Source: Rhopalosiphum padi
Lineage: Eukaryota > Arthropoda > Insecta > Hemiptera > Aphididae
NCBI RefSeq assembly: GCF_020882245.1
Contig: NC_083597.1
Location: 63,156,152-63,220,151, forward strand
Direction of reading: 5' to 3'
DNA length: 64,000 bases
Shown here: positions 35,581 to 48,629 of the stretch, piece by piece
Layout: the number at the start of each line of letters is the position of its first letter
Position numbering within the stretch: position 1 is the first letter of the stretch
Made by a program: the position numbers and the translations under genes
Notes under the pieces: model-generated
The model's database searches: none
Told to the model about the DNA's origin: nothing
What the model saw: only the letters and a program-made list of their open reading frames with translations

Positions 35581-36207
35581 ATACAGAGTGATTCACCAAG
35601 TATGCCACCTCTATTATTTCCTTTAATAATGAATTTATTTAAATTCTGATGTTTGGAATTTTTAAGTACACATAAAAACCATTTTTCTAGTCCTTGGATT
35701 TTAATACCATTTAATAAGTGTTCTATTTTTTTTTTAAAGTTCCAATTAATTTTTTCAAATGAGAATCATCCTTTTATTTTATGAATTATTATTCAAACGA
35801 CTTTTAAAAAATCTTGATGTAAGCATTTAAATTGAAACTTGAATGAATAATTGTTGAGTTATTTTATTTTATGTACTAAAGTCTAAAGATAATATCAGTC
35901 CACCATTCTATACTTAAAATAATGAGGACTATGATACTTTGAATATTAATATTTAGTAATTAATATGAATCTATTAAAATATAATGTAATTTTGTAAAAA
36001 ATGTCCTTCATAGTATATAATAAATACTAGACCCAATAATACACTTATTTTATATTTTTATAAAATAATTTATGACTATTGTCGTTAGTATAAAAATTTT
36101 AATTATTTTCTCAGCAAAAATAAGCTTTGTTTTCATTTGAAAATATGAACTTTGTATCACCACAGGTCCACAGGGCACTTGAATATTGCTTGTGAATCAC
36201 ACTGTAT
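35581..36207. mobile_element. Non-autonomous DNA transposon, copy B (MITE-like)
   Basis: The left end ATACAGAGTGATTCACCAAG and the reverse complement of the right end, ATACAGTGTGATTCACAAGC, form a clear terminal inverted repeat. It is 627 bp and AT-rich with no ORF. Its left half (for example TTGAATGAATAATTGTTGAG and TAAAGTCTAAAGATAATA) matches the reverse complement of the right half of copy C. That shows the family has long inverted arms. TA-rich flanks obscure any target-site duplication. Confidence 0.85.
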
Positions 36208-36333
36208 ATTATATTATTTTCAACGTGTATATTGGAAAATTAGTTTCCGTAGATATAATTACGATATTATAAGGCAAACAGGACACTTTTTTGTCAATAT
36301 TTAATGACATCTCCTTGTTCAAAAAAGGGTGCG

Positions 36334-36347
36334 TTTTTTTTTTTTTT
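36334..36347. repeat. T14 homopolymer
   Basis: A run of about 14 T bases flanked by GGGTGCG; GGGTGCG recurs at about 36,407. Confidence 0.8.
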
Positions 36348-36429
36348 GGTCTCTATGACCTTTACGCACCTACCTATATTTAATATTTATCCACATACGT
36401 ATTAACGGGTGCGAGGGGGGTGACCGTTG

Positions 36430-37800
36430 TAAATTTATAAAATAAAATATAATATTTCATATGCGATTATGAACTATCTACATTTTTAACAACGGACCCG
36501 GTTATGTAAGCTAGTGAATGTGGCGAATAAATGAGAATAATAATTATAATGTAAAATATAATTAATAATATAGGTAATAACTGTGCGTTCTAAAAATACC
36601 CGCAATCTTTTAAAGTTATTTACAACGTAAAAATGATTATTTAGAAATAAATTTATTGTCATATATGTCATATAGTCTTGAGATGAACTTGTGATGAGGT
36701 GATGCATAAATACTTTATAGTTACGGCGTAAGAATTAATTATTGTGTTACGATCTAAATTTATTTATGTCTTCTTTTATGAGATTTTAATAGAAATTAAT
36801 GTAAAATTGTTGGTGTTAAAAAATATAAAAGGAATAATTATACAAATACCTATTGCACCTTGAATTTTCTATTTCCATTTGAATTTTATAAACGTATTTA
36901 TATTAACCATGATAGATGAGAAATATGTATTCAGATACCTTCTGATTTCATCAATTTGATATTAAATAAAAAAATAAAAATAAATGCGAATAACTAAGGT
37001 TATATTTATATTATATTAATCGTTAGCTGAATTAAACTTAAACTATTAATAATATACAGGTATGAATTATTTCTGTTTTGCAAATTTTATATATGTTTTA
37101 AATTTATATTCTAAAAAATTTTAGAATAATAAATAACAATTTGGTCAAAAGTCCATATTACTTTTTCTTTATATTTCACACTATAGATATATAAAATCGC
37201 CAAAATGGATAATTAGGAAATTACAGGTTTTTGTTGATTAAATGATAAAATAAAGATACATTTAATTTTTATGTTATTGTGGTTATGCAGCGATGTAACG
37301 TGATTAAACAAAAAGTAATTAATGAAAATTAGTTGTAACTTGTAACTTAAGTTATGGATATTTATTAACACGATTTCAAATCAACATATTACTTTTTAAA
37401 GTAGCAAAAAAAAACGAAGTTATTATGATGAATATTTCGTAAAATGTTCAAGTTAAAAATAATTAGATAATTAGTTAATGTTCACCCTTGCGTTCCTCTA
37501 TGTATTTTGTTATGTCTACATTACAGGTAATATTTTTACTAAGTGTTTACAAACGTTTAATTTAATCTTATACTCGGATTTCGTCTTCTTAATAATTAGA
37601 TAATCGTTCATAAATAAGACTTTGACCTTAAATGTATGATTACTTCATCACGTAAACGAAGAATAAGATAATTTTGTTTACATAGTGCAATGTATAGATT
37701 GGACGGGGCAATATTTAATGAATGAATGTAAACATTCGATCTTCGTTTCAAATAACATACTTTACAAAATAATCTACATACTATTATATTATATTATTAT
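36430..37800. other. AT-rich spacer
   Basis: No feature supported. CTACATTACAG/GTAATA at about 37,527 looks like an acceptor touching a donor and is not useful alone. Confidence 0.5.
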
Positions 37801-37809
37801 TTATTATAC

Positions 37810-39810
37810 ATTATAATATTGTTTGTATGTACTGCACGCGACTATATAATAATAATAAAAATGCCACAGCAGATGTCTCCTGATATGATAACATATTATT
37901 ATTATCATATCTTTTACGTACACATGCCGCGCGATTCGAAAAATTCCCTAGAAAAACGTCGTCATCGCTCAACAAGAGTACATAAAATAATAAGTCGACG
38001 TTATCCAGAGTCGCGACGTTATCGTCGAGCATTTCACGATGTATTATATGTATATAATATGTACTATCGGGCGGGCTATAAATCACATCGACGGACGGTA
38101 TATATTAGCAGGATTATGATTATTATTATTGATGTTAATGCGAGCAAAATAAAGACTATAATATTTTATTTTATCTATAGTCTACGTCGTCGTCACCACC
38201 GCTACTGCTGCCGGGATACATTTGCACGATTTCAGCGTGGTTTTCAATCATATAATAATAAAGTATAAAAACTTCTCTAAAACACATGAAAAAACAAACA
38301 ATTATTGAAAGCTCAAATATTCACTCCTAATTTTTCATTGACGAGATATATCCATACACGTATATGTTGTTAACTGTAAATTTGAAGTGATTATTCGTCT
38401 GTAAAGGACTTGTTTCACATAAACGCAATATATTTATGCGTATTTAAAGTAAATCATAATTTGTCTTGTATTCAGTCAAACCATTATTCATGTCTTCAAC
38501 TTTGCCTTTTAAAGTTTTTAAAATTTTCGACACAAGTTCAAAACCGGAATTTTTGTTTAAAACGTAATTTAGCTTCTTTGCGAGTAGTTTGCGTTTAACA
38601 CATTTTCATTCGTTTATTTTATTATGTAAATTTAACATGAATTTTAGTAAATTAGACTAATTTTTTTTAAAGATTTTATAGACTTAGGTGTAAATCCAAA
38701 GCTATGTTTTATAAATCTTAAATTACACGGTAAGTTTTATCATTTAAATATGTTTAAACATTTTGTTAACAGCTAGATAATACGTACATGCTGTACATGT
38801 AATTTAATAATAAGTAAAACCTTTAAACTTACAAAATAACATTTCACATCTCAAATAAGATTTTTAATTTCACTCTGCTTAAATTAAATGTACTTAAATA
38901 AATAATAATGCTTGAAGTCTCTAATCATCTAATATATATATTATATATATATATATAATGTTAAAGGTATATGTATAATGCGATTATGTATTAAACGCGC
39001 AATACTTCAGCCTGGTTATTGGTTGCTGCAAATGAGGAAACATAGTTATTATTATTTTTTTTTTGTTAGATATCTTGAGCCATCCGGTATGTGTATTATA
39101 TTATATTATGTGGTCCGTTTATCTATTTTTTCAAACGTAAAACATGCGATACGATTCGTCTGCAGATGTTGCGCGGCGCGGCGGACGGAGATGAACATGA
39201 GCAGAGAGCACACATGATGTGTTATTGATGCTGTGCAACAGTGCCGTTTGCGGCGGTGGGTCCTTGGAAGGCGATAACGCACTCGGCCAAGTAAAATGTG
39301 CTATCCTACGTTAAAGCAATGTACATATAAAACACGATATCGAAATGTGACGAAATAACGAAGAAATAACAATAACAATATAATAATATTATATTATATG
39401 AACATTGAACATAATACATATTGAGATTATATACGAATAGTGTGTCACTGTCGTCAATCCTGTATTTCACGCCATTACCATATTTTATGATATGATATAA
39501 ACACGCTTAAATGTCGTCATCTGGTGCAGAATCACCACTTCGCCGTGGGAGTCCGAAACGAGAGAGTGGCGAGAAACGGCGACAGCGTTCTTATCACGCC
39601 CATGTCTTTTCGAAAAACGATAGCGCGTGTAATCGATATGATATGTATTTAAAATGCTATTATCGTTGTTTTTATTATTGATGTAAATATTATATTGTAC
39701 ATATATACTTATACATAGGTATTGGTGGTCCGGTGGTGGCTTTTTTTCTCGTCCTTTTCGACACGTAATCTTCATCGTATGTAGTGGCGTTGACGTATAT
39801 CTCATGCATA
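37810..39810. other. Mixed-composition block without a supported gene
   Basis: Contains a 149-codon plus frame (37,819-38,268) and an overlapping minus frame of 91 codons; both are rich in Tyr, Ile and Arg from TA, ATT and CG-rich words. A CpG patch at 39,140-39,280 and one at 39,520-39,620 are promoter-like but carry no clear motif. TA runs lie at 38,930-38,960. Confidence 0.35.
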
Positions 39811-40074
39811 CATGTATATACTTATGTTACATTTAATATTTATCGCATATAATTGACACGCGTTTCGATATGAATATTTGACTGCAACACGGTATAATTA
39901 TATATCATATATCATATACCTAACCAAAATAATTCGCTATATAAAAAAAGTAATGATCGTATGCATAGATATTATATATTTTATATTATATATATACCTG
40001 TACTGATGTATATTATATACAATATACTATACAGTAGACACGTAGTTTCGCTCACATATCGATAATTTGAGTGA

Positions 40075-40250
40075 TGATGAGCGAGCAAGTTAAAAATAAA
40101 TTTAGCTAATGTCCTTTCTCCGAGTTCAAGCTATTTACCCATTTCAGATTTCATCAAAATTGGTTCAGCGGTTTAGTTGTGAAAACTTAACAGATAGACA
40201 TAAATACTTTCGTATTTTTAGTAATACTATTATATAAGTATGGATTATAT
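40075..40250. mobile_element. Probable retroelement 3' tail remnant
   Basis: Contains TTTCATCAAAATTGGTTCAG followed by CGGTTTAGTTGTGAAAACTTAACAGATAGACA and a TATATAAGTATGGAT-like end. The phrase CAAAATTGGTTCAGCGGTTT is a familiar element of repeat families across insects, often at the 3' end of LINE-type retrotransposons. I see the motif directly; the family assignment is from memory and is not certain. No coding part remains. Confidence 0.45.
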
Positions 40251-40259
40251 ATAAATTTT

Positions 40260-42995
40260 ATAAACTAAACATGCTATATTAATGCGCAATATTTAAACTC
40301 CAAAACGCTTAAAATACATTGTATCTGTAATTTGTTTTCAAATTTAAATCAACTTATTATAATAAATTATAATATTTTTTTGTTTGATATATACATGTAT
40401 GGTATATACAAGATACATACGGGTATTTATTATTATAAAATATGTAAATTTAGCAAAAAAAAAAAAATTATTAATGTATATTTTATATTATATAGGTAAA
40501 CATTATAATCAGTAAAACATTTTTAATGAGAACTTTTTATTTGAAAAAAAAAATTGTTAAAAGAATAAAAAATAAAATGATTGACATGGCAACGCATAAT
40601 TTAAAACTGAATAATATTCAGAATTAGTAAAATATTCAAAACTTAATTTTATAGATGTCGATTTCTTTCACCTATATATTATGTATAATATGATTATTTG
40701 ACGATGAAATTTTAAATTGCGATAATATACAGTAACTGAGGTTATAACAATAATATAGTATACCATTAGAAATATCATCCATGATGCTGATGATTGTAAT
40801 TTTGGGCGATAAAATCTTATTTGTATTATTTTGTTCAGCCTATATGTACCTATTGTAAATTTTTACCTATCACTAAGTATATTGCTAATAAAGTTATTTA
40901 CTTTACCAAGTTTTATGTGAAGTTAATAAGATTTTTTTCCAAAAAAAAAAAATTATATTTATTATCTTATTAATAATAATAATTGTTATGAAATATTACA
41001 TATTTATACCGTATTATATTATTGTTATTAACTTTTGAGTTATTAATCCCACCTTAAGCCAAACAGCGTGAATAGATTCATTGTATAAAAAGTAATATTT
41101 TAAGATTATTCTACATATTATGATGTATAGTAAAATTCATAATATTTGTAAAAGATCCCAAGAAAAATTTTTTTAAAACACAACAAAATAATTAATATCG
41201 TTATTCAACATTTAAATAGGTCCAAATTTGTATTTTAAAATAATCGTTATGATATATTTTTAGTTCCAGTATAAACTGTTTATCATTAAATGTTATTTAA
41301 CATTTAATACATTTTCAACTGCAAAGCAATTTGCAAATTTTGTGATTTTGACGAATTGTATCAACATTTAAATTCCAAAAGCATATAAAAAAAATTGTGC
41401 TTATGTATATTCTATATTTTTATATAGATATAAATAATAAGGACTTATGTGGGATATTGTGTAAATTTTTAAGATGTTTGACTCAATGAATAACTTTTTA
41501 TTGTCATTAATAGAAACAAAACAAAAAAAATTAAAATTTTCAAATGTCTATAAATAGCTCAAAAAATCTCGAAATATTTTTAAAATTATTCTACGTGTAG
41601 AAAATGCAGACATAAACATTTTTAAAATTTTAAAGTATCCTATGGCTATTAATTTTTGTTTTACAGCAAAAAAAAAAAAAATACAATATCGGTATTGTTG
41701 ACTATTAGTTTTGCGTAAAAAGACATGGAAAATTGCATTAGCGTGCGTTTAGGTTTTTTAAGTTTAATTTAAAATATGCATTCCTAAGACGATGATATTA
41801 TGACACATCATAATAATATATTATATAAATATTAATGTATAAATAATTTAGGTAACACATCATGGCCATCAGACATCAATATAATAATTAATAACGTTAT
41901 ACAAAACGACCAGAAGAATGCGATACGTTCCGAAAAACAGACAGACACGCGTTCGGGCCGTTTATGTCTTGTTTCAAACTTTTATCAACTTTGGACCACA
42001 CCCAAAAAAAAAAAAAGATACACAATAATAATCTAATTAGTCCGCCGCCGCTGACACCACCACACCCACTCTCGAGGGAAAAGATTCGTCTTATCTTATG
42101 ACGATGCACAGTAGGTATAATTATACAATATATTATTCTGTGATGTTTTTGCCAACCATGTGCGACGATGGTATGATTATGACAATAAGGGGCATGTCGT
42201 TGAAGCAGAATAATAATATGATTTTTGTTTAAAGATAATAGCAAAGGGTGTATATAATAGGTTACTGTATAGAGGTGTAACCCTGACCGTATTTTAGACG
42301 TCTGGACGACGGAATATTTTTAATGACGGACTATACGGAGTAGTACGACCGTAGTAAAACTATTATATTCACGTGGTACGAAAATCACGGGAGGGGGAAT
42401 GAGCAAAGACGAATTTTGTAATAATTAAATTTACGGTTGTCGTTAAAAAAATATAATAGGTACTATAATATTACTATATACTAAGTAAGTACGCTCGAGA
42501 AACTACAAGAGACCGTGTAAAGGCTGTAGCACTTTATAACAATGTACTCATACCGTGGTACTCGCCCAATAATTATACAATTAATATGATGACGACAATA
42601 TTTTTGAAAACAATTACTTAACTAATATATAAAAATAAAATAAAAAGCAATTAATTAATCGTTTGTAGTATAGTAGGCGTCAGATGCGTGTCGTCTTAAT
42701 ATTTTTGCCTACAATGTAAAAAGATTATTTCAACAGTAATATCAATATTTTTTTAAATGCATTACATTTTTATTGATTTTCCCTTATTATTTAAAAAAGT
42801 ATTGGAAAATTGCTACCTTTCAGTTCCTTTCGACCCCCAAGTACAAGCTTGATACAATTTTCAACCAGAAATCAAAGTTGATGATCAGAGCATTTTTTCT
42901 AATAGAAAACAAAAAAAATATACATCATTGTAAAATAAATATTCAGATTCTAAAATACTTAAAATGATAGTTGTGACTAACTTACACGCGTATAA
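40260..42995. other. AT-rich region with one mixed patch
   Basis: Mostly AT-rich low-complexity DNA. The patch 41,895-42,420 has a 115-codon minus frame without coding signal, and a CpG-containing patch near 42,270-42,420. No gene is supported. Confidence 0.45.
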
Positions 42996-43006
42996 CTCAA
43001 TAATTT

Positions 43007-43339
43007 ATGTGCCAATTCATGAACGTTTTTTGGTCACTTTGGCCAAAATTTCACTGCAATAGATTTCTGATTGTAGTTTCCTGTCGCAGAAAACCGTATA
43101 TCGCGTCCCAAAATATATTCATTTTTACGGAAACGTCTGTATTATTTCTTAACGTTAGTTCTTATGAAATTGACCTTCAGTTTTATTTCGGTTCAAGTCG
43201 TCGTGTTATATACACGTCGGGCGCCCAGTGGCGTTGGACAAGGAACGGCAATTTCAAACTGAGACCTTACATTGCGCCCCGGCGCGTGAATTGTAAAAAG
43301 GAAAACCGTATTAAAGGCGCACTTGATGACCGTTTGTGA
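43007..43339 (+). CDS. Doubtful ORF, 110 aa
   Basis: Opens at ATG with a partly hydrophobic start (MCQFMNVFWSLWPKFHCNRF). The second half is richer in polar residues (SGAQWRWTRNGNFKLRPYIA, then PRRVNCKKENRIKG). A good acceptor TTGTAGTTTCCTGTCGCAG ends at about 43,090, so the later part could be an exon. By a rough estimate two or three frames of this length are expected by chance in the window. An 83-codon minus frame overlaps. No domain recognised. Confidence 0.18.
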   Translation: MCQFMNVFWSLWPKFHCNRFLIVVSCRRKPYIASQNIFIFTETSVLFLNVSSYEIDLQFYFGSSRRVIYTSGAQWRWTRNGNFKLRPYIAPRRVNCKKENRIKGALDDRL

Positions 43340-43751
43340 ACGGCCAACTAACACCTTAACCCCATTTGTGATGATTCGTGCGGAAAATCGATAAGAAAAC
43401 ACGACACACTTAACGACGAACGCATTACAGACGATCGTTTTCAATAATATTTCAGTTGCAGTGCGTCATACGACGTCGCGTGCGTGTATTCCTATATAGT
43501 AAAACAATATCATACAAGAGTGGTTTTTAAATCGATTTCTTTTCGAAAAATGTCCATACGCAGTGTGGGGCAATGAGACTATAAGTCACAGATTGTCTAA
43601 TATATATGTATTTGCAGTTTGAGATAATATCACGTCTATATATGGCTGTAATAATTCTAAAGTTATTTTGATCTGTGTCCAAAATAATTTATTATAATAT
43701 ATTAAATAAAATTAGCTATATATTATCGATATCTTATTAATTGAAATTTCT

Positions 43752-43898
43752 ATGATGTTTTTGCCTCGTCGTAGGTGGAAAACGCTACGCCAAACGCGGA
43801 TTTCCGGTAAAATATATTGTGTCTGTATAGAAAATCATCGCTTCAGCGCATCACCGGATATTGGGTTCTCGGGGGGAACGGATTTCGGGCAGCTGTAA
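43752..43898 (+). CDS. Candidate small ORF, 48 aa, unrecognised
   Basis: Double ATG start then FLPRRRWKTLRQTRISGKIY and CVCIENHRFSASPDIGFSGG plus TDFGQL, ending TAA at 43,896-43,898. The residues are basic at the start and mixed afterwards, with no repeat-derived runs. Alternatively GATGTTTTTGCCTCGTCGTAG is a good acceptor ending at 43,774. The remainder would then be an exon, with a possible donor TTTCCG/GTAAAA 32 bases later. It lies 110 bases upstream of a well-bounded exon-like segment at 44,014. Function unknown. Confidence 0.25.
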   Translation: MMFLPRRRWKTLRQTRISGKIYCVCIENHRFSASPDIGFSGGTDFGQL

Positions 43899-44013
43899 CA
43901 ATAGCATTATATTATGATATTTATGTGTATTATTCGTATCCACGAGCTACTCGCCATTGTCGTCAATAAAATTACTATATAGATATCGAGACATGATATC
44001 CATTTCTTTGCAG

Positions 44014-44085
44014 AGAGCGCGGTTTTGAAAACTTCGCCGGTTGTTGAATGAGGATACAACCACTACAACAAATTATCATAATTAG
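44014..44085 (+). other. Exon-like segment, 72 nt
   Basis: The acceptor is ATATCCATTTCTTTGCAG ending at 44,013 and the donor is ATAATTAG followed by GTAAGACTT. The 72 bases have a stop in every frame; the longest entry frame reads SAVLKTSPVVE before TGA. It could be a terminal coding segment followed by UTR, or an exon of a non-coding RNA. Both splice signals are close to consensus, which is uncommon for a segment this short in AT-rich DNA. Confidence 0.25.
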
Positions 44086-44089
44086 GTAA

Positions 44090-47000
44090 GACTTCTGTGT
44101 AGATGAAAAATTCGCGTGTATCGCGGTAAACATAAAACAATAAATTGGCCTTATAAAAGTATGAACGTTTTTGGAAATATATTTTTGATATAATTTAAGT
44201 CATTAAAAAAAAAAAAAAAATACAATAATATTTAAAAAAAAATGCTTTTTATCGTAATTATTTCTTTAAGTTTTTTATCTTTTAGAATAATTGCATGGAT
44301 TTTTTATTTCATAAGTTTAATGATTACCTACTTATGAATAATTAATTGCTATTGTTCAAAACTCAATTTATAAATAAATATTAAAAGTCTCAAAAAAAAA
44401 TATTCTGTTTATATAAGAATACTACATAGAAAAATTATGCTGTTATTGAAAATGTATATCTAATGACTTAAAATTATGTCAGAAAACTTCTGAAAATGTT
44501 AAAATTATTCTGGAAAATGAATGTTAACCTTTTAAAAATCACATTGTATAATAATTTACCTTGAAGATACATAACAAACGTGTAAATAATATATATATAT
44601 ATTATTATGTTGATACTGTATTATTGATTTATCGAATACATTCACTATACGTCTTATTATTATAACTATTCTTAAAAGTCATAAAACGTGTTTACGAATT
44701 TCCGAAGACAGAGAATTAGGTAAATTGGTCTAAGTATTTTCAATATTCGATCAATATACACATGAAATCGATCACATATGTTTTAACATACATAGAGATC
44801 TAAACACAAAATAAAATGTATTAATTATTTTGTTAAGTGTATTTTATAGACCTTAATGAAAATGTGAGAAATTTCACAATTTAGTTGTATCTAGTATCTA
44901 GTATTTCAGGTTTTAAATAGAATAGATTTATAGTTATTTTAATGACGTGTCCATCGCCCTTTTCAGGCACTGACGGTAACATAATTGAGTAAGTCATAAA
45001 TTATTCGTTTTAAACAACTGTTGGACGTAACATATTTTTTAAACAAGCACTACTTATATAATTATGTAAGTACTTAGTAATCTGTTGGAAATTAGTATAA
45101 ATTGACTAAAACGTAAATTGTAATATTATATTGGCACGTTTATAAATAATAATTATACAGTATTTATTACAATAGTATAGTTTCCATTTTCCGGAAGATA
45201 TTTCAACGAATAATGAAACACTTATTGACTTTGAATAATTGTATCTCTTCAGTCAATAGCGTATACCTATAGACATTATTTTTGGTATGGGCACATATTT
45301 AAAAAAAACTTAGAGCATTAGTTATATTCTTCAAGAACATAATTTTTATACTTATCATATTTATTTTTTTACTAATCCTAGTTTAAATTTAATATTTGAA
45401 GCCATCCAGCAGTAATACTCAGATTTAATACATAATTAAAGAACAAAATATTTTTGTTTGTTAAAATTCTTAATTTTAAATAATAAAAGTATGCCTTCTT
45501 TAAATATACAGGCAAACCAATGACTAAAAGTACTTAATATTTATAGGTAGTCTAAAAAATAATTTTTTATAAACAAAAAAGAATACTAAACTTATTATAC
45601 TAAATACTTATATAATATTATGCATACTGCATACTACTACACAATAGAAATATAAACTAATTTATAATGTAAATGCAATAAGTAAAAATATATAATAATA
45701 ATTAATATCGGTAATTAAAGATAATCTTAGTGATAAAACTATAAACTCAAAAATTTACCACGACATCTGGGGGGGGGGGGGTTGGCCAAACCCCTAAATA
45801 AGTGTCATTGTTTTCACTTTTTAGTACATAAATCAATTTTATACAAATATTATCACTTCGTTTATATTGGTATCTTATAGCACACACATTTTTATTTTTA
45901 AAATGGCATTTAATATAGTTGGTGAAAAATTATAATATTACTCCTTTGTGGATAAATAATTAACGTCCCATACTCCCATATCATATATTATCTCAATATT
46001 TCATACATTATTAATATGCATTAAACGATTTATGTACACTTAGATTTCGTACAAAAATATTATAAAAATAGTACTGTCATTTATATTATATTATAATTTA
46101 ATACAGAAAGGTGTCTCACCGTGTTTGTCTTCATATCATGACTGCATATACATTTTCTATATACATATAGAAAAAAGTTATCATTAGTGGTACTTGATGG
46201 AAATATTTTAGTTATTTTACTTTTAAAGATTTACAATACACATAGATATACACCACGATATAAGTTACGTAAAAAATTATCAATTAAAAAAAAATTTAAT
46301 GACGAGTTCACAGAGATGGTACTAAACGTATAAATTGTACGGCGTATGAACCAAATGTAGTTTTTCTACAGTAAAAGTGATTATAACACAGTACTATTTT
46401 AACATTATTATAATACATTTTAATACAGATATTTTACATAATTACAGCATAGATCACACTATTGTAATATTACGCGACAACACGGACTTCGATTGAAATA
46501 CCATTATGCATAATAATAGTATAGTTTTTATTATTTATTTGTGATTAAAGTTATAGATATAATGTATACAGATTTAAAAGATACAATTACAATTTGACAG
46601 GCTTGCGTCCAAAAAAACAGTACGAAAAGGTATACATAGGGAGTTAATATATTACAATACGAATTATATAAAATTAAACTCATGACAAATAATAATAGGT
46701 ACTATTACAAGACAGTGCTTGTATTTGTACGTTTTTATCCGGCCGTACGGTGACAACTTATTATATAATAACATTACTAAATCGAAAAAATGATATTAAA
46801 TGTAGTTATAAAAAATAATACAGAGATATTCATTATAATACTATCACAAACCCTATAAAAAAAAAATAACTAATCAATTCAAGTCAAATTAAGTTATGTG
46901 ATAAGAAATCTATAATGATAAGATGTAGGGTGAAAATACCGAATGTAGTCAAAGCCTTTATAAGTATATATAAAAAAAAAAAAATAATAAAAATATTACT

Positions 47001-47100
47001 GTACTGCGCGTAGCATGTCATGATGTATTATAATATGTGTATATTTTAGATTAATGAAGTTTTTCGTTTTCGTTACCTAAAACAAATAGGTGGGTACTGT
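44090..47100. other. AT-rich desert
   Basis: Low-complexity AT-rich DNA, no gene seen. The one striking item is the G13 run at 45,769. Confidence 0.55.
45769..45781. repeat. G13 homopolymer
   Basis: Thirteen consecutive G bases followed by TTGGCCAAACCCC, in otherwise AT-rich DNA. The following TTGGCCAA palindrome and CCCC may pair with the run. Confidence 0.9.
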
Positions 47101-47104
47101 TTTG

Positions 47105-47420
47105 TAATTAATTATCACTCGCACGACGACTTTGAAAAAGACTCGCCTATTATACGTATACGAGTGTGCGTACTATGTGTGTGTGTTTGTGTGTGTGTAT
47201 AACACCTATAGATGTATAGTGATATACATACATTTCGCGTTCTTAGGACAATATAATATGTCGTCCACCACGGCGCCACCCCCTTCTTGTACGGCACGTT
47301 GACACCCAAAGTCCATAAAACCCCGATCCGACTCGTATACACACAATACACATAGAGCATTAAGGTAATTTGGTGAGCGGCGTTATCACGTTTGGCGATC
47401 ACATTACCGCATGTCAGGCG
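47105..47420. other. Small mixed-composition patch
   Basis: An interrupted GTGTGT run lies at 47,176-47,200. A minus-strand frame (47,115-47,402) reads, in its better part, GVLWTLGVNVPYKKGVAPWW, but it has a GTG start and a CA-repeat tail. No splice sites pair with it. Coding status is unproven. Confidence 0.15.
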
Positions 47421-47536
47421 ATGATTAATAATTCAGTGCTACAACTGCACCGGTCTTCCTTGTCAATTAAATACGCGACAGTAATATTCGGTATTATATC
47501 ATACAATTTGTTTCGATTGGATATTATATTGTCGCA

Positions 47537-47638
47537 TCATCTGAAACGCCACTGAGTCACGTGCATGTTTAATAACGATAGACGTCGCGACGTTGAGCGT
47601 ATGGTAATAATTGTGCAAGTTTTTACTAAAATCTTCAC
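47537..47638 (-). other. Possible minus-strand terminal exon
   Basis: On the minus strand a long T-rich tract (CTTTTTTTATTTTTTTTGACAG) forms a very strong acceptor ending at 47,639. The next 33 codons are open, reading VKILVKTCTIITIRSTSRRL and SLLNMHVTQWRFR to a TGA at 47,537. The composition is plausible but T runs followed by CAG are frequent by chance here. No polyadenylation signal was noted. Confidence 0.15.
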
Positions 47639-47649
47639 CTGTCAAAAAA

Positions 47650-48020
47650 AATAAAAAAAGGTTTTACTTGGCTTATTATTTTTTTTTAGAGCCATTATTA
47701 ATTGGTATTTAACAACGATTATATTAGTTCCCTTATTGTCTAATAATAATATATATCTAATATTTTTTTTAATAAATACGTACCAACAGCAAAGTTATCA
47801 ACCTTTTATAAGTCTAAGATATTATAATATAAGTTTATAGTTTAATTTAGGTGTAATAGTCATAAAACTATTCAAAATTACAATAAGTATTTATACTATT
47901 CACCCAAAACATTATGCATATAATATATATATCATATATATAATATATGATATATATATTATATGATATATATATATATATCGAATGATTGAATATTTTT
48001 GCTAGCTTTTATATAATTAT
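47650..48020. other. AT-rich spacer with TA palindromic tract
   Basis: Bases 47,918-47,982 are a TATATAT/ATATGATAT tract that folds on itself many ways. Nothing else is supported. Confidence 0.6.
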
Positions 48021-48027
48021 TATTAGG

Positions 48028-48625
48028 CAGGCTGATTCACCAAGCATGACCACCACAATAAATTTTTCCTATAATAATGAATATATTTATAATATTATTG
48101 TTTTTCAAATGTTTTAATATAATTAAAGACCTTATTTTTAAATTTTTGAGATTTTTTGTACTATTAAGGAGTGTTCCATATGAATATAAACTCTATTTTT
48201 AATATGAGAACCTATTAAATTAATAATATAATAATGTGAATCTTTTTTGAAAATATTTGATTTACAAAATTTGAATGAATAGTTTCCCAGTTATCAAAAG
48301 GTTTTTTTTATGATGGATAAAAGTCCTCAAAAATGGTTTTATAAAAATATAAAAAATGTAATATTATTGGATCTATTGTGCCTAATCATATTAACTACCA
48401 ATTTAAAAAAATTATAAATATTAAAAGATTAATATTAATTACTAAAACTTTCAAGTCATCATACTCCATATTTTCTAAACCCATCATATCATAAAACCAT
48501 TTGCCTATTATCTTTAGAACTTTGTACACAAGTTAATTTACTCAAAAACTACTTGTTTGAATTTTGATTTAGAACAACTGTACTATTGATGAAAATAGGG
48601 TGAGCAAGTTTGTTGAATAATCCTG
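48028..48625. mobile_element. Non-autonomous DNA transposon, copy C (MITE-like)
   Basis: The left end CAGGCTGATTCACCAAGCAT and the reverse complement of the right end, CAGGATTATTCAACAAACTT, form an imperfect terminal inverted repeat. It is 598 bp. The left internal sequence (CCTATAATAATGAATATATTTAT) matches copy B (CCTTTAATAATGAATTTATTTAA). The reverse complement of its right arm (TTCTAAAGATAATAG) matches B's left arm. No transposase is encoded. Confidence 0.8.
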
Positions 48626-48629
48626 TATA

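Noticed and set aside
37819..38268. 149-codon plus frame
   Set aside because: Tyr/Ile/Arg-rich from ATT, TA and CG words; an overlapping minus frame of 91 codons shows that stops are simply sparse here.
47918..47982. Long hairpin
   Set aside because: It is a TA-rich tract that pairs with itself in many registers, so the fold carries little information.
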